This document shows positions 51,616-59,539 of a stretch of 64,000 nucleotides of DNA, piece by piece (the stretch's first letter is position 1; every line of letters begins with the position of its first letter). The notes beneath the pieces were generated by a model. That model had not been told where the DNA came from. It ran no database searches and was given only the letters and a program-made list of their open reading frames with translations. The translations under genes were made by a program, and so were the position numbers. Source of the stretch: Nostoc sp. 'Peltigera membranacea cyanobiont' 210A (lineage in GTDB: Bacteria > Cyanobacteriota > Cyanobacteriia > Cyanobacteriales > Nostocaceae); the NCBI RefSeq assembly GCF_002246015.1, contig NZ_NOLJ01000017.1, forward strand, positions 31,538 through 95,537, read 5' to 3'.

Positions 51616-52892
51616 CTAACCTGTTGGAATATAAATGCTTTCAACTACTTGATATTTGCGCTGTAAGGCTTGAGATAAAAAGGCTAACATCTGTTTAAGT
51701 GTAAAAAGTGTGCGATAAATTAATCGACTCCCTTTCCTTTTACGACTGATTCTAAGCCAAAGTATATTCACCCAAATATTAACTAAAAGAAAGGATATGC
51801 CAACGAATAGTAATCTCAAAACTGGATTTTTATTATTAGTTTTAATTCGACAAATATTTTTCAGCCGATAGCTAGTTTCAATACCAAATCTTTTTCGATA
51901 ATCTTGATAGATATAATTTAAATTTGTTTTGATTTTATAAGTAACATAAGCAAAATATTGCACTCCATACTTTTTACGCTTTTCCTTTCTATACTTGCAG
52001 ACAATCCATAAGTCAAAGGTGACTGAATCATCTTTGCCTCTAGTAATTGTATAGGTATTTTTATAACTTTTTTTACCCTTTAAAAGCTGCTTGATTCCTC
52101 CTTGCTTTCCTGTCTTAACAGCAGGCATCATAAATGGAATATCTAATGCCTGCAACCATCTGATTACAGGAGTATTAAAAAAGCCTCTATCTAAATAGAG
52201 CTTTTTTATATTTATCTTAAGTGAATCAAGTTCTGCTAATAAATACAGCACTTGCGGCAGCTATGAGGTACATCCTAAAACCTGAAAGCGATGATAGGAG
52301 AGGGGCAAGGAGAAAACTATATTGCATAACAGCCGGAAGCGCTGTAAGTAATTATAGCAACACTGGTATCTAATTGGCGTACTCCCCGAACAGCAAGGGT
52401 TACACGCTTATTTTTGGTAATTACATATAAAGTTGCATAGGCGTAAAATGAATGCGTACCAGATTTTGCTTGACTTCGATATATGTAAGGTAATTCCTCC
52501 GATGTTGGCTTACCATAATAGCAAATTAGATTTAAATCAATCGCTATTTTTAAACAGCCTTTTTTTAATCCTAAAGGGATTCGGCTTTTCAATGCCAAGT
52601 TAATTTGCGCCTCTAATTCTTCAAAATTATTGATTTTATTGAGATGATATCTAATATCATTGGCTGTCGGAACATTCTTTAATAGTTTAGCTGTGTTCTC
52701 AATACTGTCTCCACTGCTGGCAGCATGAATCAGAATCTCAAATAAAGTTTTTTGATCGCATACACCTTGAGTTTCAATAGAGAAATTTTCTACTAAACAT
52801 TCAATAACTTGATCAAGGGTTTCTGAGTCTGTTAAAATCGGTTCCTCTGTAGACTCGCTCCTCTTGGTTTTTTCTAAAGATGAAACAGTCAA
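51616..52892 (-). pseudogene. ISH3-type transposase interrupted by a MITE
   Basis: Two fragments of one DDE transposase: N-terminal 52892-52345 (SDSETLDQ-like start, catalytic Asp in IAIDLNLICYYGKP) and C-terminal 52243-51616 (LYLDRGFFNTPVIRWLQALD, and YRKRFGIETSYRLKNI with the Glu). Removing 52246-52344 and one TA gives a continuous frame VAIITYLLAELDSL. The gene was thus intact until the MITE inserted. Inverted repeats of the IS itself were not found by eye. Confidence 0.8.
52246..52344. mobile_element. 99-bp MITE, copy 2, inside the ISH3-type transposase
   Basis: Same 99 bp as 32567-32665 with no difference that I can see, in reverse orientation, flanked by TA at 52244-52245 and 52345-52346. 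It provides the GTG from which the C-terminal transposase fragment appears to start. Perfect identity implies recent movement of at least one copy. Confidence 0.9.
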
Positions 52893-53017
52893 TTTTCTCA
52901 GCCAATATACGACACACTAGTTTGATCATTTCATATTTTGAAATACTGCAAAATATGATAACTATTTTTTATTAAATTAGTATTTAATAATACTTGCTTA
53001 TACGTATTTGTTTATTG

Positions 53018-53047
53018 ATGATGCCTGCGGTGTGCGTAGCGATCGCC
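53018..53047. repeat. Interspersed repeat plus HIP1 at the island border
   Basis: gatgatgcctgcggtgtgcg followed by tagcgatcgccc. This is the last cyanobacterial-type repeat before composition changes to GC-rich at about 53100. The 53100-53300 stretch has an open frame (52994-53299) but no recognisable protein. Confidence 0.55.
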
Positions 53048-53312
53048 CTTTTGGAAAAACTTTTTGGTTTACTGATAATAGACGCAAATGCTATATACTC
53101 AAGGAGTGAGCCGAAGCGCTACAAGAGGTGTCATATTCGATCGACCCGTCGCGCCGGCGAACGAGTTGGCGGAGTCGGCCTTGACGTTTGCCGATCGGTT
53201 GTAGGTGCTTATGGACCATCCGCAGCAGAACGCGGAGCGTGGGCACAACGGATTCCACACTCTAACTTTATCCCCGCCACAGAGTTGAGGATGCGCTAAA
53301 TAATTTACTTAT

Positions 53313-54602
53313 GTGAATTTTTTGATGAATTACTTTCCCCTCAATGCCAAGACGATTCCGGGTTATTTAAAGCAGCTGGACAACCTCAGCAGCGTATTGA
53401 TTTTCGACTCGCTCACAATTGAGGAAGTTGGTGATGGCAATGTGAATTACGTCTACCGGATTACAAGTAAGCCGAACAATACGTCAGTGATACTGAAACA
53501 AGCTGTTCCCTACCTGCGCGTCGCGGGGACAGAATGGCCGCTCGACCGCAACCGAATTGAGTTTGAGGCTAGAGCGCTGAGACTTTATGGGTCAATTGTG
53601 CCAGACCTTGTACCAAAGCTGTATCATGTTGATACGTCGATGAGCGTGATTGTGATGCAGTGTCTTTCAAACCACATCGTCCTCCGCCGCGGTATGATCG
53701 CCGGTATCGAATATCCAAGAATCTCGGATCATCTCTCTACGTTCCTCGCGGAGACGCTTTTTCGGACATCCTCGTTTTGTATGAGTAGCCACGACAAGCG
53801 GTCGCTCATGCATAATTTCAATATGAATATGGATTTGTGTAAGCTTAGTGAGGATTTAATATTCTCTTTTCCGCTAATGAAATCGGATTCTAACTATACG
53901 AACCCACATCTAAAGGAACATATTGATCGACTGTATAGGGATGCCATGTTTAGGACTAACTTTGCATGGTTTAAGTATAAGTTTATGAACTGTACCGACG
54001 CGCTACTTCACGGCGACTTGCATACTGGCTCCATAATGGTCAACGAACAGGAGACTTATGTAATTGATCCCGAATTCGCCTTTTTTGGGCCGTTCGGCTT
54101 CGATGTAGGCAAACTCCTGGGGAACTTCCTGTTGGCGTCGATTTCACACTACTACCGCAGCGTCGAGTCCAAATATCGCTCATGGCTGATGGCGGCCGGC
54201 TTAGAGACGGTGCGCTCGTTCTTCACGAAGTTCGACACTCTATGGGCTATGCATCTTGAACAGGAGACGGCGATGTTTCATCGCGGTTATCTTCGTTCCG
54301 CTGAAAGGTTTATATTTCAAGAGCGTTTCCGTCGGTCTCTGATTCAGGACATTACGGGCTTCGCGGGTTGTACCATTGCTCGACGAATACTTGGAATAGC
54401 AGGCGTCGCTGACATTCGAGAAGTCGCTGACCTAACTGAACGCGCGCGCTTGGAAGGTATTGCGCTTGAACTTGCGCGAATACTGCTTAATAATTACGCC
54501 TCGGTGTGCACTCTTGAAGACTTGGAATCGCTCGTAGCGTCTTTCTTTGATGGTGTCACAAGCGTCTTCCGTATGAGGACTGAGGTGAGCAGCCTATATT
54601 AG
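53313..54602 (+). CDS. MtnK-like sugar kinase (5-methylthioribose kinase family)
   Basis: 429 residues from GTG 53313; ATG 53325 is an alternative (MNYFPLNAKTIPG). Fold of APH/choline kinases with the marks of S-methyl-5-thioribose kinase: EEVGDGNVNYVYRI, VILKQAVPYLRVAGTEWPL, catalytic LLHGDLHTGSIMV (H233, D235) and VIDPEFAFFGPFGFDVG. MtnK phosphorylates the anomeric C1-OH, giving a sugar-1-phosphate. In the methionine salvage pathway MtnA follows, but here a nucleotidylyltransferase gene follows instead, pointing to use for an activated sugar. First gene of a four-gene plus-strand operon. Confidence 0.75.
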   Translation: MNFLMNYFPLNAKTIPGYLKQLDNLSSVLIFDSLTIEEVGDGNVNYVYRITSKPNNTSVILKQAVPYLRVAGTEWPLDRNRIEFEARALRLYGSIVPDLVPKLYHVDTSMSVIVMQCLSNHIVLRRGMIAGIEYPRISDHLSTFLAETLFRTSSFCMSSHDKRSLMHNFNMNMDLCKLSEDLIFSFPLMKSDSNYTNPHLKEHIDRLYRDAMFRTNFAWFKYKFMNCTDALLHGDLHTGSIMVNEQETYVIDPEFAFFGPFGFDVGKLLGNFLLASISHYYRSVESKYRSWLMAAGLETVRSFFTKFDTLWAMHLEQETAMFHRGYLRSAERFIFQERFRRSLIQDITGFAGCTIARRILGIAGVADIREVADLTERARLEGIALELARILLNNYASVCTLEDLESLVASFFDGVTSVFRMRTEVSSLY

Positions 54603-54639
54603 GATGCCGAGTTCGTTTTTCCGTTAACTTCCACCGATA

Positions 54640-55383
54640 ATGCCGATGAAAGCACTAGTTTTGGCAGGCGGGCGTGGAAATCGCCTCGGTAAAATCACGT
54701 CCGGCACAAATAAATGCCTACTCGAACTATATGGACAGCCAATTGTCGAACACGTCCTTGAACGTGCCTCAACTGCGGGCATCAACGACGTTGTGATGGT
54801 TGTTGGTTATCGCGGCGAAGACATCATCAACAGGTACGGCATCTCTTATGCAGGCATGAGAATCCAGTATGTTATTCAGACTAAACAATTGGGGATAGTC
54901 CACGCGATCGAGTGTGCCGCGGATGCCCTCCAGGGACAGGATTTCTTGCTCATGCTTGGCGACGTCTTTCTCGTCGTCCCGAGGTGCATGGAGATGCTCG
55001 CGCAATTCCGGGACAGGCACGATGTTTTCGCGTACTGTGGCGTGTTACGGGTCGCTGACCCAGAACGCATTCGCAAGACGTTTACGGTTGCTACAAAACC
55101 AGATGGTTCCGTTATCCGGCTGGTTGAGAAGCCGAGGCGACCGTTTAATGATATGATGGGGACCGGTGAGGGCGTGTTTCGAAATGCAATCCTGCAATAC
55201 AGCCACCTTACTCCACCGAGCATTCGGAATCAGGAGCGGGAACTAACCGATCTCGTACAGTGTGTGGTTGATGATGGTTATAGAGTGGAACCGTTTCTTC
55301 AGTGCAGTGATTACATTAATATTAATACGGAAGAAGACCTACAGAACGTGGCCCCTCACTTAGCGGCAAGAGATTCGGAGTAG
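54640..55383 (+). CDS. Sugar-1-phosphate nucleotidylyltransferase
   Basis: 247 residues. NTP-transferase signature KALVLAGGRGNRLGKITSGT NKCLLELYGQPI, then MVVGYRGEDI, LMLGDVF (metal Asp) and VEKPRRP. Short form without hexapeptide repeats or a CBM tail, close in size to RfbA/RfbF-like enzymes. Would convert a sugar-1-phosphate and NTP to an NDP-sugar. Its place after the MtnK-like kinase suggests the kinase product is the substrate (inference). Confidence 0.8.
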   Translation: MPMKALVLAGGRGNRLGKITSGTNKCLLELYGQPIVEHVLERASTAGINDVVMVVGYRGEDIINRYGISYAGMRIQYVIQTKQLGIVHAIECAADALQGQDFLLMLGDVFLVVPRCMEMLAQFRDRHDVFAYCGVLRVADPERIRKTFTVATKPDGSVIRLVEKPRRPFNDMMGTGEGVFRNAILQYSHLTPPSIRNQERELTDLVQCVVDDGYRVEPFLQCSDYININTEEDLQNVAPHLAARDSE

Positions 55384-55403
55384 CGTAGGGAGTTCGATCA
55401 GCG

Positions 55404-56393
55404 ATGCGAGACGTCACCAAAGCACTAGTCGTTCCAACAGTCGATATCGAATCGTTCTGCACACATGGCAGTCGATCCGATCCTGTCGATTCGTTGACCT
55501 TGAGCGTGCTGAATGCGGCCAGGACTGCGGGTGTCATGAGTGTGATTGGACACGGAGTTTCGAACGAGTGCATAGACGCGATGTTTGCATCCGCGACTCG
55601 CTTTTTCGCACAGCCTGATGTCGTAAAGCTTTCTTGGAGTAAGCGTTCGGCGTTCAGCACCGGCTTTGTTCCCTTTGTCAAGAAAAAGGATAGCCTGAAA
55701 GAAGAGTATGACTTTGGTACTCCGCGCGAATCGAGTAGGTCCGATTTGCAAAAACATTACCCAATAGGCCCAGCGATATTTTCGGGTGTCATCGATGAAT
55801 ACTACCGTGAAATGGAACGTGTTGAGGCGGTATTGCTTGCACTATTCTCGCGCGCCCTCGGTAAACTGCTAGGCATGCATCTTCCGGACGATTACCTGAA
55901 ACAATCGCAAGGCGGGTTTCGAGGATTGCTTCGGGTCAACTACTACCCATCCACGGTTTCCTGTGACGAAATGGATTATTTTCGTAATGGTGCTCATGAG
56001 GATTGGTCCTCCATTACGTTGCTCGCGGTTGACGGGGAGGGACTTGAGATTCTGGACTCCGGGCATTGGCACGCTGTTCCGTACATTCCGAATGCCATCG
56101 TGGTTCTCGTGGGCAATCAGTTGGCCATGCGCAGCAACGGCGGTTTCACAGCATGTGTACACCGCGTCAGTGGCAAAGTGAACTGCGTCAACGCCCGCTT
56201 GTCCCTCGTGTACTTTGGGTGCGAATGGTTTGATCCGGACGATCGCGCGGTGATAGCTCCGCTTTGTCCAGAGGGAGTCGAGCCAAAGTATCAACCGACA
56301 TCGATCAAGGATCATCTCTTACGACTGGCGGGACTACAGGAGGGAAAGCTCAGTTACGGTGGTGAATTGAATGTGGAGGACGGTAATACATGA
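55404..56393 (+). CDS. 2-oxoglutarate/Fe(II) oxygenase, IPNS-like
   Basis: 329 residues. N-terminal DIOX_N pattern (VIGHGVSNECIDAMFASATR) and a C-terminal jelly roll with RVNYYPS, Fe ligands H198 and D200 in NGAHEDWSSITLL, H253 in VHRV, and the 2OG-binding R265-x-S267 in NARLSLVYF. All catalytic residues are present. Overlaps the next gene by 4 bp (ATGA). Likely hydroxylates, desaturates or oxidises a pathway intermediate; substrate unknown. Confidence 0.8.
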   Translation: MRDVTKALVVPTVDIESFCTHGSRSDPVDSLTLSVLNAARTAGVMSVIGHGVSNECIDAMFASATRFFAQPDVVKLSWSKRSAFSTGFVPFVKKKDSLKEEYDFGTPRESSRSDLQKHYPIGPAIFSGVIDEYYREMERVEAVLLALFSRALGKLLGMHLPDDYLKQSQGGFRGLLRVNYYPSTVSCDEMDYFRNGAHEDWSSITLLAVDGEGLEILDSGHWHAVPYIPNAIVVLVGNQLAMRSNGGFTACVHRVSGKVNCVNARLSLVYFGCEWFDPDDRAVIAPLCPEGVEPKYQPTSIKDHLLRLAGLQEGKLSYGGELNVEDGNT

Positions 56394-57571
56394 CGATTTC
56401 AAATGTAAATCCCGATCTTGGTGATCCATTACCAAATGTGCGAGAACTCGAGCGTGACTCCTCACGGTTCGTTGCTTGCAACTTTCCCGTTCCAGACGGC
56501 GTTGTGTCGACTACGGATTATCTACTAAACCAACGTAGGTCTGTAGGCACTTACACAAAGGTTGCCAGTGCGTCACATTTCCAGTATACGTGGCCGTTCA
56601 CGATAGATTCGACCGTCCACTGGAAATTCAGAGGCAACGCGAGCGGCGTTATTCCTGAGCGATTCGTGGCCGAAATCGGCTGGGGAAGAATTTATCGTCA
56701 GGGTGTGGTTATCACGCCAACAAATGAGATCCTCCGGGACGTCTCGGAACAGTTCTATCATCGGTCGCATGGCCATGCCTTGCTAGACCAACAGGGTATT
56801 CCGATCCCGATGGTGCTCGACAAGAATATTGCGGTTGTGTCATCCATTGCTTCGGCGAATTACTTCCATTGGCTTTGCGAGTGCTTGCCACGACTCGGCA
56901 TGCTGAACGATCACGAGATTGATGCATATTATGTCAATCTGTTTGAACAAGACAGCAGGTTTCACGAAGACACACTGGCATTATTGGGGGTGTCGCCAGA
57001 AAAGCTCTTCTTTGCTGGCCGAGACACGCATGTGCTCGCTCGAAAAGTTTACGTTCCTTCCCTACCGGGGAAGCACAACCATGCATCTCCTTATACCTGC
57101 CGCTTCCTACGGCAGATGTTGGTCACTAGTCGCTCGGCTGATTGTGTCACTCCCAAGAAACTCTACGTCAGCCGTCAGAACGCTGCGCGCCGACACGTTG
57201 TGAATGAGGAGGACGAAGTGTGGCCGTGGCTGAGGGCGCAAGGGTTTGAGCGTGTCGAGTTAAGCGGACAGGTATCCGTTAAGGAGCAAATACATCTGTT
57301 CTCTGCTGCTGAGGTAATCGTTGGCCCCTTTGGCGCAGGGTTAACCAATATGGTATTTAGTCCACCGGGAGCCAGCATCGTCGAGTTCTTTTCCCCAAAG
57401 TGCGTTCGTCTCCACTACTGGTCTCTATCAAATGCGTGCGGACACAGGTACGGCTACCTGCTTGGCGAAGGAAAGCAGCCGGCGGACTTTGAGGATCCCG
57501 ATCTCGGGAACGAAGATATGGAAGTCGACGTTGTAAAGCTAAGGGCGCTTTTTCAAGTGATGCAATTATGA
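56390..57571 (+). CDS. GT61-family (DUF563) glycosyltransferase
   Basis: 393 residues. DUF563 marks: NYFHWLCECLPRLGML, KVYVPSLPGKHNHASPYTCR, PKKLYVSRQNAARRHVVNED-like region, VSVKEQIHLFSAAEVIVGPF GAGLTNMVFSPPGASIVEFF. GT61 enzymes move pentose or GlcNAc residues in plants and occur in bacterial polysaccharide clusters. Last gene of the plus-strand operon; the donor could be the NDP-sugar made by the upstream pair. Confidence 0.8.
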   Translation: MTISNVNPDLGDPLPNVRELERDSSRFVACNFPVPDGVVSTTDYLLNQRRSVGTYTKVASASHFQYTWPFTIDSTVHWKFRGNASGVIPERFVAEIGWGRIYRQGVVITPTNEILRDVSEQFYHRSHGHALLDQQGIPIPMVLDKNIAVVSSIASANYFHWLCECLPRLGMLNDHEIDAYYVNLFEQDSRFHEDTLALLGVSPEKLFFAGRDTHVLARKVYVPSLPGKHNHASPYTCRFLRQMLVTSRSADCVTPKKLYVSRQNAARRHVVNEEDEVWPWLRAQGFERVELSGQVSVKEQIHLFSAAEVIVGPFGAGLTNMVFSPPGASIVEFFSPKCVRLHYWSLSNACGHRYGYLLGEGKQPADFEDPDLGNEDMEVDVVKLRALFQVMQL

Positions 57572-57667
57572 CACAAGAGACTGTGGGACATTTTAGCGGC
57601 GGTTTCGCTTACCTTGGGGTATCTCACTCCCATTACGTTGCCGCGTGGCTGCTGATAATGCAGTCTT

Positions 57668-57707
57668 GGAGAGCGAAAAATTTCCAGGTAGAAATTTTTC
57701 GCTCTCC
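57668..57707. terminator. Strong bidirectional hairpin between convergent genes
   Basis: Perfect 16-bp stem (GGAGAGCGAAAAATTT / AAATTTTTCGCTCTCC, loop CCAGGTAG). AT at the loop side and GC-rich at the base, about 100 bp after the GT61 stop. Serves convergent operons from both sides. Confidence 0.75.
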
Positions 57708-57912
57708 GTCTTGAAACGGCAGCCTCCTAGAACCAGGGATAGGTTCGACAGCGCATCCTGCAAACGCGATCATTATCCTCCTTTTGGAGAGATTTGACGA
57801 TGCTTGCATCAAGAATGACACCGGACTCACATCCTATTTGGCGTGTGTCGATCCTCCCTACGTATCGAAGCGGCACAAAGCAACTTAAACGTTCCGTTGT
57901 CGACAGTAACAA
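57708..57912. other. GC-rich spacer, no gene recognised
   Basis: Part of the 341-bp convergent gap. Short open frames on the minus strand (57912-57727, 57830-57633) have no recognisable content. Composition matches the island. Confidence 0.4.
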
Positions 57913-59256
57913 TTAGTCAGGCCGAGAAATATTGGCGTACTCCAACGACGATTCAGTAGCAACGCTTAGCACAGCCTTGCCCTGCTGTACGTAGCGTCGT
58001 AGATTTTGCGAACGGGCGATCAAGTTTTCTCGAAGCCTATCTGAAACGCGTGTTGGGTCATAGTTGCTGTCCTGAGCAAGAACGTACCTGAGCATGATAT
58101 TGAGTCGATCATCGTCACTCGACTTCACTGAGGAAATCGAGTACATCGGGTGGCCGAGTGCAATTGGATCGACGACTTGCCCCGAATCTCTGAATAGAGG
58201 CACTTTGTCAAGCCCGGGAGTAATTACCGCTGCCTCATAGGCCTCATTCGGCGTGACAACCCAGGTCGAGTTTACATTGTCATATACTCCATAACGCGCG
58301 CGACCTAGTGGCTTGATCGCCAATCGCCCTTCCGACCCTGGTCGGGAATGCGTTGCCACCACAAGATCACCAGTCCAGTAACGCAAAAGCGGTTGGGCTT
58401 CTTGGAACGGATACAGAGGGGTGAGCACAAGAACACCAAGCCCCTCTTTGATTGGGACTCTTGTGGCGTAGTCCACAACTTCCGGAATTACGCACGGATC
58501 GAAGTAGTACCAATCATCATAGCCAGATTGAGCCGCTCCACCAAAAACCTCACTCAATCCGTACCTATCTCTCACTCTGCAACAAAAAGACGACTCGATA
58601 AACGCACGGGACTCCGGAGTAATGTAACTTCCGAAGGAGATGATCGTATTCAAGTCGCTTTTGAGAGGTGCGATGCCTTTACTTTCCAAGTATTGCGCAA
58701 ATGCAATCAACGTCCTGAGCATTCCCACCAAAACGGTGCATTTGTCATCAACATTCCTGTCAGTGTGGCGTGAAGTTATGGTCCGAATGCCGTGTTCGAA
58801 ACTGGCATTGTCATAAATCCCGATTCGATGACTGTGAATCGGTGCCGGCACGGTTATAAGGAACCCGTGAAACGGGTTGTTGATTTGCAACACGCGTGTA
58901 CGCGAGTCGTTGATGGGAAAAACCTGGGAGAAGAAGTCCCAAATGTAGGACAACTCGCGATCACCGCGGATAGTAAGAAACGGTGGGCCAGTACTTCCAG
59001 AACTGGAAACCTCATTACACACCAGTCCTTCTCGATTCTGGGCAAGACGACCAGCGGCGCGAACCTCTTCTTTTCTTATGATTGGTAGCAAACCGATTTC
59101 GTTAACGGTTTCAGGTAGCTCGCGACCCGTTAAGAGATCACGAAAGAAGGGAGTTTTGAGTGCGTTCTGTATCGTTGGGGACAGAAGTACATCGTGCAGC
59201 CGAGTGATTGAGTCCATTGGCAAAGCCAAATTGTCAGGCGATGCGCTCATTAGCAA
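57913..59256 (-). CDS. Adenylate-forming enzyme, phenylacetate-CoA ligase-like
   Basis: 447 residues (Met1 at 59256 or Met3 at 59250). ANL-superfamily marks: Ser/Gly-rich phosphate loop EVSSSGSTGPPFLTI (residues 82-96) and DRYGLSEVFGG (230-240, the aryl/acyl-binding YGxSE). Then LLRYWTGDLVVATH, the adenylate-Asp (TGD) segment, and a C-terminal lid. PaaK-like proteins of this short type occur in polysaccharide and secondary-metabolite clusters. Would activate a carboxylate as acyl-AMP. Overlaps the upstream 63-residue gene by 23 bp. Confidence 0.75.
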   Translation of the reverse strand: MLMSASPDNLALPMDSITRLHDVLLSPTIQNALKTPFFRDLLTGRELPETVNEIGLLPIIRKEEVRAAGRLAQNREGLVCNEVSSSGSTGPPFLTIRGDRELSYIWDFFSQVFPINDSRTRVLQINNPFHGFLITVPAPIHSHRIGIYDNASFEHGIRTITSRHTDRNVDDKCTVLVGMLRTLIAFAQYLESKGIAPLKSDLNTIISFGSYITPESRAFIESSFCCRVRDRYGLSEVFGGAAQSGYDDWYYFDPCVIPEVVDYATRVPIKEGLGVLVLTPLYPFQEAQPLLRYWTGDLVVATHSRPGSEGRLAIKPLGRARYGVYDNVNSTWVVTPNEAYEAAVITPGLDKVPLFRDSGQVVDPIALGHPMYSISSVKSSDDDRLNIMLRYVLAQDSNYDPTRVSDRLRENLIARSQNLRRYVQQGKAVLSVATESSLEYANISRPD

Positions 59257-59425
59257 ACCGCGCTAGAACACTCGCTTCGGCTACCGCGCCATCCGCCGCT
59301 GCGATTTTCTCCACGGCAGACTCAGCAAACTTCATTCCTGAGGGATCTGATTTTGCCAAAGCGTCTTTATAAATTTTAATTAAGGAATCCAAAGAAGGAA
59401 CGCTCATTTCTCGAGTTTCGATCAT
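59234..59425 (-). CDS. 63-residue helical peptide, first gene of the minus operon
   Basis: Start ATG 59425 with GGAG 8 bp upstream. MIETREMSVPSLDSLIKIYK, DALAKSDPSGMKFAESAVEK, IAAADGAVAEASVLARFANE, RIA. Fully helical, Ala-rich C-terminus. No DSL-type phosphopantetheine site, no Cys, no leader-core pattern. May be a partner or scaffold for the ligase, as the coding overlap (23 bp) suggests tight coupling, but no family is recognised. Confidence 0.55.
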   Translation of the reverse strand: MIETREMSVPSLDSLIKIYKDALAKSDPSGMKFAESAVEKIAAADGAVAEASVLARFANERIA

Positions 59426-59476
59426 GACTATTCTCCAACGGAGGTTATTGAACCAAGGTAACGGACTATAGTCATA

Positions 59477-59520
59477 TAATAGCACAATACGTCGTGCGTA
59501 ATAGCACAATACCTCGTGCG
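59477..59520. repeat. Two tandem 22-bp repeats upstream of the 63-residue gene
   Basis: taatagcacaatacgtcgtg-cg at 59477-59498 and the same with one change at 59499-59520. Located 52-95 bp before the start codon of the small peptide gene and next to the IS4 insertion site. Position suits an operator or promoter. Confidence 0.55.
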
Positions 59521-59539
59521 ATTCACCCCCCCTTTCAAG

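Noticed and set aside
52994..53299. Open frame of 101 residues across the island's left border
   Set aside because: It starts in a cyanobacterial repeat and continues into GC-rich foreign DNA, so the frame is a chance fusion; no protein-like pattern.
53313..54602. Aminoglycoside phosphotransferase (antibiotic resistance)
   Set aside because: Shares the APH fold, but HGDLHTGS, DPEFAFFGP and the N-terminal GDGNVNYVYRI are closer to methylthioribose kinase.
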